A program made the translations under genes and the position numbers. A stretch of 64,000 nucleotides of DNA from Butyricicoccus pullicaecorum (GTDB lineage: Bacteria > Bacillota > Clostridia > Oscillospirales > Butyricicoccaceae), in assembly GCA_018366195.1 (NCBI GenBank), contig JAGZIN010000010.1, forward strand, positions 1 through 64,000, written 5' to 3'. Within the stretch, counting starts at the first letter, position 1, and every line of letters begins with the position of its first letter. Shown one piece after another: positions 25,357 to 33,806 of the stretch. The notes beneath the pieces were generated by a model, which worked only from the letters and a program-made list of their open reading frames with translations, did no database searches and was not told the DNA's origin.

Positions 25357-27236
25357 GCTCCGTTTCCTCCCTTTTCCAAATTGAGATAAATCATCAGTGC
25401 CGTGATATCAGCAGGCGATACGCCTGAAATCCGTCCTACCTGTCCAAAATTGAGGGGTCGTATCTCTTTGAGCTTTTGTCTTGCCTCCAAGCGCAGCGAA
25501 GGCACCGCATCATAATCCAGCGTCTGTGGCAGCACACGCGCCTCCAGCTTGCGGAACTGCTCAACGTCCTTGTGCTGACGCGCAATATAGCCCTCATATT
25601 TGATTCGAATTTCCACCTGTTCCCGAACGGCTGCATCTAACTCCGGACGCTCTGGGTCAAAACGATGCAGCATTTCATAGCTCAGCTCCGGACGGCGCAG
25701 CAAATCAATCAGACGGCAGCCCGCTTTGAGCGGGGCAGACCCCTGCTCGGTCAAGAATTCCTGTACCGGTTCCTCCGGCTGAATACTGACCGTCCCCAAA
25801 CGCGCAATCTCTTTTTGCACGCAGGCATATTTGTCCTGTGTTCGTTTCAGGCGCTCCTGTGAATTCAGTCCCACAGATGCCCCAATCGGCACCAGACGTT
25901 CATCTGCATTGTCTTGACGCAAAAGCAGACGGTATTCTGACCGTGAGGTCATCATACGATAAGGCTCCTTGGTTCCGCGGGTCACCAAATCGTCAATCAA
26001 GGTTCCAATGTATCCATCTGCCCGATCCAGAATCATCGGGGATTCGCCTCTGATTTTACGTGCCGCATTGATGCCTGCCACCAGTCCCTGTGCAGCGGCC
26101 TCCTCATATCCAGACGAGCCATTAAACTGCCCTGCTCCATAAAGACCGGAAATCTTGCGGCTTTCCAAGGTAGGCAGCAATTCGGTTGGGTCAACACAAT
26201 CATATTCAATGGCATAAGCAGGGCGCATCACTTCTGCATGCTCCAATCCCTTGACGGTGTGCAGCATGGCAAGCTGTACATCTTCCGGCATAGAGGAAGA
26301 AAAGCCCTGAATGTAAATTTCTTCTGTATCCAGTCCCATCGGCTCCAAAAACAACTGATGCCTTGGCTTATCCGCAAACCGCACCACCTTATCCTCAATC
26401 GAGGGACAATAGCGCGGACCCACTCCCGCAATTTCGCCGGAAAACAGCGGAGAGCGCTCCAAATTTTCCTGAATCACGCGATGTGTTTGTGCATTGGTAT
26501 AGGTCAAATGACAAACCGCCTGATTGGGTGGTGGATTTTCTGAATCAAAGGAAAATGGAATCATCTCCTTTTCTCCCTCCTGTACCTCCAAACCATCATA
26601 GCAAATCGAGCGGCGATTGATACGCGGCGGGGTTCCTGTCTTAAATCTCTGCAAGCGCAGCCCTAGATTTTTCAGACATTCTGTGAGTTTGGTCGCTGCA
26701 AACATACCGTCGGGTCCGCCCTCGTGGGTATATTCCCCAATGATAATTCGTCCTCCAAGAAAGGTTCCTGAGCATACAATCGCGGCGCGCACCGCATACT
26801 GTGCACCGGCAGCCGTTGTCACCGCACAGACGGCACCAGTTTCGTCCACTTCAATCGAAACAATCTCTGCCTGCTTGAGCGATACATTTTCTGTGGTCTC
26901 CAAAATATGCTTCATATACGTGCGGTATCGCACGCGGTCTGCCTGTGCGCGCAGAGAGTGAACCGCCGGTCCCTTTCCGCGATTGAGCATTCGATATTGG
27001 ATACAGGCAGCATCTGCAGCACGTCCCATTTCTCCGCCCAACGCATCGACCTCGCGTACCAAATGCCCCTTGGCTGTGCCGCCAATCGCCGGATTACATG
27101 GCAGATTTCCGACTGCATCTAAATTGATTGTAAAGCACAGGGTACGCAGACCAAGGCGTGCACCTGCAAGCGCCGCTTCAATTCCTGCATGCCCCGCACC
27201 AATGACTGCAATATCATAGGTTCCAGCAAAATACAT
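25353..27236 (-). CDS. mnmG: tRNA uridine-34 carboxymethylaminomethyl enzyme MnmG
   Basis: 627 residues. The ATG at 27236 (MYFAGTYDIAVIGAGHAG) lies 8 nt after GGAGG; an in-frame TTG five codons earlier contains the ribosome site. The FAD-binding motif GAGHAGIEAALAGARLG and the GGTAKGHLVREVDALGG segment identify the family. With MnmE it installs cmnm5 on tRNA wobble uridines. The 194-bp gap to mnmE carries a cluster of DnaA-box-like sequences. Confidence 0.97.
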   Translation of the reverse strand: MYFAGTYDIAVIGAGHAGIEAALAGARLGLRTLCFTINLDAVGNLPCNPAIGGTAKGHLVREVDALGGEMGRAADAACIQYRMLNRGKGPAVHSLRAQADRVRYRTYMKHILETTENVSLKQAEIVSIEVDETGAVCAVTTAAGAQYAVRAAIVCSGTFLGGRIIIGEYTHEGGPDGMFAATKLTECLKNLGLRLQRFKTGTPPRINRRSICYDGLEVQEGEKEMIPFSFDSENPPPNQAVCHLTYTNAQTHRVIQENLERSPLFSGEIAGVGPRYCPSIEDKVVRFADKPRHQLFLEPMGLDTEEIYIQGFSSSMPEDVQLAMLHTVKGLEHAEVMRPAYAIEYDCVDPTELLPTLESRKISGLYGAGQFNGSSGYEEAAAQGLVAGINAARKIRGESPMILDRADGYIGTLIDDLVTRGTKEPYRMMTSRSEYRLLLRQDNADERLVPIGASVGLNSQERLKRTQDKYACVQKEIARLGTVSIQPEEPVQEFLTEQGSAPLKAGCRLIDLLRRPELSYEMLHRFDPERPELDAAVREQVEIRIKYEGYIARQHKDVEQFRKLEARVLPQTLDYDAVPSLRLEARQKLKEIRPLNFGQVGRISGVSPADITALMIYLNLEKGGNGA

Positions 27237-27277
27237 ACGGATTTCCTCCAAGCCAACTGTCCACAGCTGTTGATAAC

Positions 27278-27424
27278 TCTGTGTACAGTTGGGATAACTG
27301 TGGATATTTTTCTTATATTCTAAATACGAATTGTATTTTTATAAAATATTATGTCGAATTGTATTGAAAAATTGTGGTCTTATTCCCAAGTCATACACAA
27401 TGTACACAAGCAGGTTGTGGATAA
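27278..27424. promoter_or_regulatory. DnaA-box cluster between mnmE and mnmG
   Basis: A perfect box TGTGGATAA is at 27416-27424. One-mismatch boxes are TGTTGATAA at 27278-27286 and TGTGGATAT at 27299-27307. The segment between (about 27310-27360) is strongly AT-rich. This is a second DnaA cluster about 5 kb from dnaA. Confidence 0.55.
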
Positions 27425-27430
27425 CTTTGA

Positions 27431-28795
27431 TTATTTTCCCACGCAAAAATTTGCAAAGATATGGTCAATGATATCTTCCTGCACACGTGCTCCCGTCATA
27501 TCCCCCAAGCTGTCGATTGCCTGCTCCATTTCATACACTACGGCGTCCGGTGCAAATCCCGCAGCGAGTTGTCTGCTTGCCTGCTCCAGATTTTGCGCCG
27601 TCCGGCTCAGAATCTCTGCCTGCCGCACATTGGTAATCCAGCCGCCGTCCTGCGGCAGCTCCCGAATCCCTGTGAGATTCAGAAGCGTTTCTGCCAGAAT
27701 ATCCAGCCCCTCCCGCTGTTTTGCAGAGATTGTAACAACCGCAGAAAATGGTTGCGCCAGTGCGGTTAGATTCATCTGTGTCCTGAGATCTCCCTTGTTA
27801 ACCACTGCAATGGCACGTTTGGCTCCCTGCACCTGTTCGATGACGATTGCGTCCTCTGCCCCGAGCGGCTGACTGCCATCAAAGACTGCCAGCACAACGC
27901 CCTCTTTCTTTGCCCATGCCACTGCGTCCTTGGCACGCCCAACGCCAATCTGTTCGACCGGATCATCGGTTTCCCGCAATCCTGCGGTATCCTGCAAGCG
28001 TAAAATCAATCCCCCCAAGCGCAATGTTTCTTCTACGGTATCGCGGGTTGTTCCCGCGATGTCGGTTACAATCGCACGGTCATAGCCCAAAAGTGCATTG
28101 AGCAGCGTGGATTTTCCGGCATTGGGTCTGCCAATGATTGCACAGGGCAAGCCTTCCCGCAGCGCACGTCCCCGCTGATAGCTGTCGCAAAGCATCTGCA
28201 AGCGGTTTCGCATTTGTTCCAAGGTGTCACGGATTTCAGACAAAGGCAAATCGTCGATTTCCTCATCTGGATAATCAATGACCGCCAAAAACTGGGCGCA
28301 CATGGCAATCAGCCGATGCCGCATATCTGAAAACTCAGAGGAAATATGTCCGCCGAGCTGTGCCGTTGCCAGTGCGGCGGCCTGCACAGACTGTGCACAG
28401 ACCAAATCATTCACGGCTTCTGCCGCGAAAAGATCGAGCTTTCCATTCAAAAAAGCACGCCTTGTAAATTCTCCCGGCTGCGCCTGTCTGGCTCCCATGG
28501 CAAACAAAGCCTGTAAAATTCCCTCCAATACCGCAGCAGACCCATGACAATGAATTTCTGCCATTGGTTCACCGGTATAGGTTGCCGGAGCAGGGAAAAA
28601 TACGGCCATCGGACGATCGATAATCTGTCCATGGACGGTCAAGGTGCCGTAGGTGAGCATACGTGGGGCAAGCGCATGATTGCCCACCGGTGTAAAAAGT
28701 GCGGACAAATATGCCTCTGCCCGCTCGCCCGAAATGCGCACAATGCCAATCGCGCCCCCCGGCGCGGTCGACAACGCAGCAATGGTTTGTGCCAT
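27431..28795 (-). CDS. mnmE: tRNA modification GTPase MnmE
   Basis: 454 residues. The ATG at 28795 (MAQTIAALSTAPGGAIGIVRISG) follows AAGGAGG. It has a formyl-THF-binding N-domain, a helical domain, an inserted G domain with P-loop GRPNAGKSTLLNAL, DTAGLRETDD and NKGD, and the obligate C-terminal CVGK (family C-[IV]-GK) carrying the catalytic Cys. It is the partner of MnmG in wobble uridine modification. Confidence 0.97.
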   Translation of the reverse strand: MAQTIAALSTAPGGAIGIVRISGERAEAYLSALFTPVGNHALAPRMLTYGTLTVHGQIIDRPMAVFFPAPATYTGEPMAEIHCHGSAAVLEGILQALFAMGARQAQPGEFTRRAFLNGKLDLFAAEAVNDLVCAQSVQAAALATAQLGGHISSEFSDMRHRLIAMCAQFLAVIDYPDEEIDDLPLSEIRDTLEQMRNRLQMLCDSYQRGRALREGLPCAIIGRPNAGKSTLLNALLGYDRAIVTDIAGTTRDTVEETLRLGGLILRLQDTAGLRETDDPVEQIGVGRAKDAVAWAKKEGVVLAVFDGSQPLGAEDAIVIEQVQGAKRAIAVVNKGDLRTQMNLTALAQPFSAVVTISAKQREGLDILAETLLNLTGIRELPQDGGWITNVRQAEILSRTAQNLEQASRQLAAGFAPDAVVYEMEQAIDSLGDMTGARVQEDIIDHIFANFCVGK

Positions 28796-28880
28796 ACCGA
28801 TTCCTCCTTGTTTCCCATTCATTTCATACATTTTCTTATTTTATCACATTCGGCGCAAAATTTGCATACCTTTTCCGCAA

Positions 28881-28912
28881 AAAAGGCGCAAGAGCTCTCT
28901 CTTACGCCTTTT
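28881..28912 (-). terminator. Terminator after khpB
   Basis: Stem AAAAGGCG/CGCCTTTT with an inner AAGAG/CTCTT stem. On the minus strand it ends in TTTTTT. It separates khpB from mnmE. Confidence 0.75.
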
Positions 28913-28929
28913 CTCTCAATCACTGAATT

Positions 28930-29880
28930 TTATGGTTTCTGTCCGCGGCGGCCATTATATTTGCGTCCGCCTTCTGGAGAAATGACAACACGGCGTCCCG
29001 GCTCGGTACCCGTAGAATGGGTTGTCACACCACGATAATCCTGCAAAGCTGCATGAATGATGCGACGCTCATACGGGTTCATCGGCTCCAGCGTCATCGG
29101 CTTATGGTATCGTACCACCTTGCCAGCCATCTTTCGTGCCAATCTCTCCAAAGACTCGGCACGCTTGATGCGATAATTTTCGGTATCAATCGTCAATCGG
29201 ATATGATCCTCTGTTCCACGGTTGAGCACCAGAGAGGTCAGATACTGAATGGCATCTAATGTATCCCCACGACGACCAATGACGGGTCCCATATCTGGTC
29301 CCTCGATTTCAATTCTGATATGGTCATCTTCTGACTGCTCTGTCACAAAAGCATGCCCTTCTATCCCCAGCTTGACCAGCAAGCCATCTATAAAAGCAAC
29401 GGCACGCTTTGCCTCCGCACTCCATTCGGATTCCGGTTTGGGCTGTGCCTTTGGCAGCGGCTTTTCCTCTGCTTCCGGTGCTTTTTCCTGCGGCTTTTCT
29501 CCCGAAGCGGCACGAACGAGACGAGGTGCTTCTTCCTTTTCCATTTTGGGTTTTTCTGCGGGCTTTTTTTCACTTGGCGGCGCAGCCTTTACCAATCTGG
29601 GCGTTTCATCACGCTTTTTCTCATCGGATTTTTCTGCCGGTCTTTCTGCGGGCTTTTCCTCGGGCTGGCGTTCCGGTTGTCCCTCTTTGGTCTCCTCACC
29701 TTCCAGCACCTCATAGGTTACGCGAATCTTTGCATCAGAAGCGCCAATGCCCAAAAAACCCTTGCGTCCCATGTCCACAACCTCTACCGAGATTGCATCA
29801 CGCTCCAGATGCAGGGCTTCCAGTGCCTTTTCGATGGCACGGTCAACAGTCTGTGCACAAAAGATTTGTTCTTTTTGCAT
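28930..29880 (-). CDS. khpB: RNA-binding protein KhpB (Jag)
   Basis: 316 residues, long for the family because of a central linker (about 65-165) of Glu/Lys/Pro/Ala repeats. The N-terminal Jag domain (1-55) is followed after the linker by a KH domain (EGPDMGPVIGRRGDTLDAIQ) and a C-terminal R3H domain. The ATG directly follows the yidC TAA, so the two are coupled. KhpB homologues bind RNA and affect cell division and elongation in Firmicutes. Confidence 0.93.
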   Translation of the reverse strand: MQKEQIFCAQTVDRAIEKALEALHLERDAISVEVVDMGRKGFLGIGASDAKIRVTYEVLEGEETKEGQPERQPEEKPAERPAEKSDEKKRDETPRLVKAAPPSEKKPAEKPKMEKEEAPRLVRAASGEKPQEKAPEAEEKPLPKAQPKPESEWSAEAKRAVAFIDGLLVKLGIEGHAFVTEQSEDDHIRIEIEGPDMGPVIGRRGDTLDAIQYLTSLVLNRGTEDHIRLTIDTENYRIKRAESLERLARKMAGKVVRYHKPMTLEPMNPYERRIIHAALQDYRGVTTHSTGTEPGRRVVISPEGGRKYNGRRGQKP

Positions 29881-30849
29881 TTACGCTCCCTCCTTATTAG
29901 GTTTTGGCTTTTTCTTTTTGTTCTTTGGGTCCTCTGTCTCAATTGGATGGTACTTATTCATGTACCATGTCAAGAAAATTTCCTGTATCATCGTCAGAAT
30001 ATTGTTGGTAATCCAGTAAACAGCCAAGGCTGCCGGCAGGATAAATCCAAGATACACAGACATCAGCGGCATGATATACAGCATGGTTTTCATAGAGCCC
30101 TGCATCTGTGCTGCGGTCGGATTGGTTTTTTCCTGAAGCTTTTGCATGACAAACGAGGACAGCAAAGCGGTCAGACCGGATAAAATGGGCAGAAGCCACA
30201 GAATACTGAACTCCTTGATATTTGGGGTCTGTGCCAAATTAAAGCCCAGAAAATTAAAGTTCAGCGGTACCAAACGCTCTGCAATTTCGGCAGACAGATT
30301 TGTGATGGCTTCTGGGAACTGTCCCGCAGCATCTGCAAGCTTATTGAGTGTTTCCATGAGCGGGATTTGTACATAATAATCCTGATACTTGGTCAAATCT
30401 GCAATACCGCTGTCATTGACATAGTTTATGAGCAGCTGTACGGAGTCCGGAAAGCCTTCTGTGACAAAGTCCTTATCCGTAATACCCATCATAAAGGTAA
30501 TCGGCTTCTCAATCGCATAATAAAGCCCCATCATAATCGGAAGCGGCAGGAACGATGGCAGACAGCCGCTCATCGGGCTGACTCCCTCCTGCTCATAGAG
30601 CTTTTGTATCTCTTCATTCAGTTTTACACGGTTATTCGCATACTTTTTCTGCAATGCCATCTGCTTTTGAGAAAGTGCGCTCATTTTGCGCATACTTTTC
30701 TTGCTGTGAATGGACAAGGGAAGCAGAATGAGCTTACAGATTAAGGCGAACAAAATAATCGCAACGCCATAGGAGCCTACAAGATTGTAGATCCACATCA
30801 GCAGCATACCGAACGGGCGCACGATCAATAAACCAAAGATCTTAGCCAA
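29881..30849 (-). CDS. yidC: Membrane protein insertase YidC/OxaA
   Basis: 322 residues. The TTG start lies 9 nt after GGAGG. Five membrane segments are visible. The cytoplasmic hairpin (QKQMALQKKYANNRVKLNEEIQ) follows the first ones, and the segment LILLPLSIHSKKSMRKM precedes it. There is no lipobox, unlike classic SpoIIIJ/YidC1. It inserts proteins into the membrane, alone or with Sec. Conserved order rpmH-rnpA-yidD-yidC-khpB. Confidence 0.95.
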   Translation of the reverse strand: MAKIFGLLIVRPFGMLLMWIYNLVGSYGVAIILFALICKLILLPLSIHSKKSMRKMSALSQKQMALQKKYANNRVKLNEEIQKLYEQEGVSPMSGCLPSFLPLPIMMGLYYAIEKPITFMMGITDKDFVTEGFPDSVQLLINYVNDSGIADLTKYQDYYVQIPLMETLNKLADAAGQFPEAITNLSAEIAERLVPLNFNFLGFNLAQTPNIKEFSILWLLPILSGLTALLSSFVMQKLQEKTNPTAAQMQGSMKTMLYIMPLMSVYLGFILPAALAVYWITNNILTMIQEIFLTWYMNKYHPIETEDPKNKKKKPKPNKEGA

Positions 30850-30891
30850 ATTTTTGTTCCTCCAAATGTGTTCACGAGTGGGAAATCTCAG

Positions 30892-31104
30892 TTATGGTAC
30901 GGGATCATAAGGGCCTCGCTTTGAGAAGGGGTGACATCGGCAAATCCGGCGAATCGCCAGCCAGCCGCCTTTCCATGCCCCATATTTTTCAACTGCCTCC
31001 AGTGCATACTGGGAGCAGGTTGGGATATAGCGGCAGGTCGGGGGAGTATATGGCGAAATACCACGCCGATACAGACGAATACATGCTAAAATCATCTGTT
31101 TCAT
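30892..31104 (-). CDS. yidD: Membrane insertion efficiency factor YidD
   Basis: 70 residues. The ATG at 31104 overlaps the rnpA stop (ATGA). Motifs RRGISPYTPPTCRYIPTCSQY and Ala-Ile-Arg-Arg-ICRCHP are those of the family (three conserved Cys). It is a small amphipathic inner-membrane-associated protein that aids YidC. Confidence 0.94.
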   Translation of the reverse strand: MKQMILACIRLYRRGISPYTPPTCRYIPTCSQYALEAVEKYGAWKGGWLAIRRICRCHPFSKRGPYDPVP

Positions 31105-31457
31105 GATTTTTTCCCTTCTTTTTCTTCCAACAGATGTAGTTGACGGGCTGCTTTGCAGAGTGCCTTTTCGATCTCCAAGCAGCATGCTCCCTGCATGCGG
31201 GAACGTGCAACCAACACCAGATCGAACCCTTGCTTGAATTCCGATTCATGCAGACGATATGCCTCACGAAACAGGCGCTTTGCTCGATTGCGCTGCACTG
31301 CACCGCCAAATTTAGCGCTGACCGTCAATCCCAAACGATTATGCGGCCGACGATTTTTAAGACAATACAGCACAAGATACCGATTTGCCGAGGACTTGCC
31401 CCGATGATACAGCCTGCGGAATTCATGATTTTGTTTGATAACATAGGTAGATTTCAT
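31101..31457 (-). CDS. rnpA: Ribonuclease P protein component
   Basis: 118 residues. The ATG at 31457 follows GGAG by 6 nt; the 39-codon upstream extension has no support. The RNR motif AVQRNRAKRLFREAYR marks the protein subunit of RNase P, which processes tRNA 5' ends. It is unusually far (247 bp) from rpmH and separated from it by a terminator. Confidence 0.95.
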   Translation of the reverse strand: MKSTYVIKQNHEFRRLYHRGKSSANRYLVLYCLKNRRPHNRLGLTVSAKFGGAVQRNRAKRLFREAYRLHESEFKQGFDLVLVARSRMQGACCLEIEKALCKAARQLHLLEEKEGKKS

Positions 31458-31559
31458 GGTTTGCTCCGAAAAATAATTTACAGAAGCGTTTTGGGATACG
31501 CCGATGCCCGGGCTTCTCCCCCGCGCCAATTCGGATGACTGCACCTTGCAGCCTGCGCG

Positions 31560-31619
31560 GTCTGCCTGCCGCAATCTTCCCCCTATCTGATTTTGCAGTC
31601 AGGCGGGGATACGGCAGAC
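31560..31619 (-). other. Predicted nested RNA hairpin in the rnpA leader
   Basis: GTCTGCC pairs with GGCAGAC (31560-31566 with 31613-31619). Inside are CCCC/GGGG (31580-31583 with 31605-31608) and CTGA/TCAG (31587-31590 with 31599-31602) around an 8-nt loop. The 247-bp rpmH-rnpA gap has no gene; this is its most ordered structure. Function unknown. Confidence 0.4.
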
Positions 31620-31660
31620 GAAAATGACACAGACGTACTCCTGACACGCACTCACATACG

Positions 31661-31693
31661 AAAAAGAGCCGCTCAAACTGGGCGGCTCTTTTT
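31661..31693 (-). terminator. Terminator of rpmH
   Basis: A 12-bp stem AAAAAGAGCCGC/GCGGCTCTTTTT with a 9-nt loop lies 12 nt past the rpmH stop. Confidence 0.85.
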
Positions 31694-31704
31694 ATTTTGC
31701 TAGA

Positions 31705-31839
31705 TTACAGGGTCAACTGCTTGCGGCCCTTTGCACGACGGCGAGCCAGCACCTTGCGGCCATTCTTCGTAGACATTCTCTTACGGAAGCCATGCTCCTT
31801 GCTGCGCTGACGCTTCTTCGGCTGATAAGTTCTCAGCAT
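31705..31839 (-). CDS. rpmH: 50S ribosomal protein L34
   Basis: 44 residues, the standard length. It is very Arg/Lys-rich, begins MLRTYQPKKRQRSKEHGFRK and ends RRRAKGRKQLTL. AGGAGG lies 10 nt before the ATG at 31839. A strong promoter precedes it and a terminator follows. It marks the left border of the origin region. Confidence 0.97.
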   Translation of the reverse strand: MLRTYQPKKRQRSKEHGFRKRMSTKNGRKVLARRRAKGRKQLTL

Positions 31840-31952
31840 ATACCACACACCTCCTATTACCATAAATAGATCTGAATGGGCACCGGCACAGGTCCAATAC
31901 CAAAAGATCGGGCTTATGCCGCTGCCTGTCCGTAATACTCCGAATCAGATAT

Positions 31953-31982
31953 ATTATAGTCACTCTATCTATCATTTGTCAA
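31953..31982 (-). promoter_or_regulatory. rpmH promoter
   Basis: Perfect -35 TTGACA (31977-31982) and perfect -10 TATAAT (31953-31958) with an 18-bp spacer, on the minus strand. Confidence 0.85.
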
Positions 31983-32105
31983 GTATAACTTTATAAAAAG
32001 TGCCATTCTTTCCTTTACAGATGTGTTATTTTTTGGAAAACAAAAAAATATCCCAAAGGGTCTGTGCACAGCTTTTCCAGCATGCCCACACCCGTCATCA
32101 CATTT

Positions 32106-32137
32106 TTATCCCCATCTCCATACACACCTGTGGATAA
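32106..32137. promoter_or_regulatory. Origin, dnaA-upstream part: DnaA boxes
   Basis: A perfect DnaA box (TGTGGATAA) is at 32129-32137, and a one-mismatch box TTATCCCCA is at 32106-32114. The perfect box abuts the dnaA -35, which suggests autorepression by DnaA. Confidence 0.75.
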
Positions 32138-32138
32138 C

Positions 32139-32167
32139 TTGAAATCAATTATGACTTATGCTATTAT
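32139..32167 (+). promoter_or_regulatory. dnaA promoter
   Basis: -35 TTGAAA (32139-32144), 17-bp spacer, -10 TATTAT (32162-32167) with TGC before it. Confidence 0.65.
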
Positions 32168-32209
32168 GTAATGTGAATTAGAATCGGCAGAATTAGGAGG
32201 ATTACATTC

Positions 32210-33514
32210 TTGAATAGCAACAACGACTTACTGAAAATGGCGTTGTCGCGCATGGAGGGTACCTTTAGCCCTGTCACGCTTTCGGCGTGGTTCGACGATG
32301 CGGAAGCCATTTCCTTAGACGGAACCCGCTTTGTTTTGCGCGCTGCCAACCAATTCAAAAAAGAAATTATTGAGTCCCGCTTCACCGGTCCACTGGAGCA
32401 ATCCCTAACCGAATTGCTCGGCGAACCCATTACGCTATCCGTTATTTACGGAGAACTTTCCATGTCTCCAGAAAAAACCGGAGAATCTATTGGACTTTCT
32501 CCCGATGAAGAATATACATTCGAACATTTTATTGTAGGCTCTTCCAACAAATTTGCGCATGCTGCTGCCATTTCCGTTGCCAATCACCCCGCAGAAAACT
32601 ACAACCCGCTCTTCATTTATGGGCAATCCGGTCTTGGGAAAACGCATCTTTTGCACGCAATCGGCAATGTCATTCGCGGAACTCACCCCAAATTCCGCAT
32701 TATTTATGTCAAAGGCGAGGACTTTACCAATGAACTCGTCACTGCCATTCAAGAGGGTGATGTACAGGCATTTCGTGGCAAATACCGCATGGCAGACCTG
32801 CTTCTCATTGACGACATTCAATTCATCGCCGGCAAAGAGCGGACACAGGAAGAATTTTTCCACACATTCAACGCACTCTATGAATCCGGCAGACAAATCG
32901 TATTGACCTCTGACCGCCCCCCAAAGGAAATGAACACTTTAGAAGACCGTATGAAAACACGCTTTGAATGGGGACTGCTGGCAGATATTCAGCCCCCTGA
33001 TTTCGAAACACGTGTTGCCATCATCAATGCAAAAGCCTCCAAACTTGGCTTTGAACTCCCCAAAGATGTCATCTACTGTATTGCGGAAAATCTGCAATCC
33101 AATGTACGACAACTGGAAGGCACTGTGAAAAAAATCAAAGCAAAACATGAACTTGGTGGAGAAACCATCACCATAGATATGACCCAGAAAGTCATTGAAG
33201 AAGTGAAATCCATCAACCCAGGGCTCAATCCGACTCCCCCCATGATTTTACAAACCGTATCCAATTTCTATTCCGTACCCGTCGACCAAATCCTATCCGA
33301 CCGCCGCTCCAAAGATACTGTACAGCCGCGTCAAATGGCAATGTATCTTGTACGCAAAATGACCAACTACTCCCTTCCAGAAATCGGTAAAGTTTTTGGC
33401 CGCGACCACACAACGGTCATGCACGCCTGCGACAAAATAGATGGCGACCGCAAGAAAAATGCGGAACTAGAGGACATCATAAAAACCCTCATCGAAAACA
33501 TTCAGAATCTGTAA
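32210..33514 (+). CDS. dnaA: Chromosomal replication initiator DnaA
   Basis: 434 residues. TTG start 9 nt after AGGAGG. Domain I is at about 1-80 with a short linker. The AAA+ domain has Walker A GQSGLGKTH and Walker B LLLIDDIQF. The C-terminal domain IV has the DnaA signature GRDHTTVMHACDKI. It binds DnaA boxes on both flanks of its own gene and opens the origin. Confidence 0.98.
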   Translation: MNSNNDLLKMALSRMEGTFSPVTLSAWFDDAEAISLDGTRFVLRAANQFKKEIIESRFTGPLEQSLTELLGEPITLSVIYGELSMSPEKTGESIGLSPDEEYTFEHFIVGSSNKFAHAAAISVANHPAENYNPLFIYGQSGLGKTHLLHAIGNVIRGTHPKFRIIYVKGEDFTNELVTAIQEGDVQAFRGKYRMADLLLIDDIQFIAGKERTQEEFFHTFNALYESGRQIVLTSDRPPKEMNTLEDRMKTRFEWGLLADIQPPDFETRVAIINAKASKLGFELPKDVIYCIAENLQSNVRQLEGTVKKIKAKHELGGETITIDMTQKVIEEVKSINPGLNPTPPMILQTVSNFYSVPVDQILSDRRSKDTVQPRQMAMYLVRKMTNYSLPEIGKVFGRDHTTVMHACDKIDGDRKKNAELEDIIKTLIENIQNL

Positions 33515-33539
33515 AACAAGGGATTTTTCCGGCAAAAAT

Positions 33540-33786
33540 TTATCCACATCTCCTGTGGATTGTGGAAGGATAACCTGTGGAAAAACATTTCCCGATTTTT
33601 TTACCCACAATCTATCCAAATTCATGCACATTTGCATGGGGATAAAAATCACCATGACATTCACGGCAATTTTCGACTTATCCACAGATTCCACAGTACT
33701 ACTACTATGACTATAAAAATATTCTTCTATATACTGCCTGCATTCCCCATAAAATACCTGCTTCCCTCCACATTCCCTGTGGACAA
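33540..33786. promoter_or_regulatory. oriC: oriC, dnaA-dnaN part: DnaA boxes, DnaA-trio-like element and AT-rich unwinding region
   Basis: Perfect boxes TTATCCACA lie at 33540-33548 and 33678-33686. One-mismatch boxes lie at 33601-33609, 33637-33645 and 33778-33786. Directly after the 33678 box and an adjacent degenerate box comes a TAC-TAC-TAC-TAT-GAC-TAT run (33697-33714), then AT-rich DNA to about 33735. The order box-box-trios-AT matches the basal unwinding layout known for B. subtilis oriC. Confidence 0.8.
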
Positions 33787-33806
33787 AGAAAGGATGACAA
33801 AATTTC

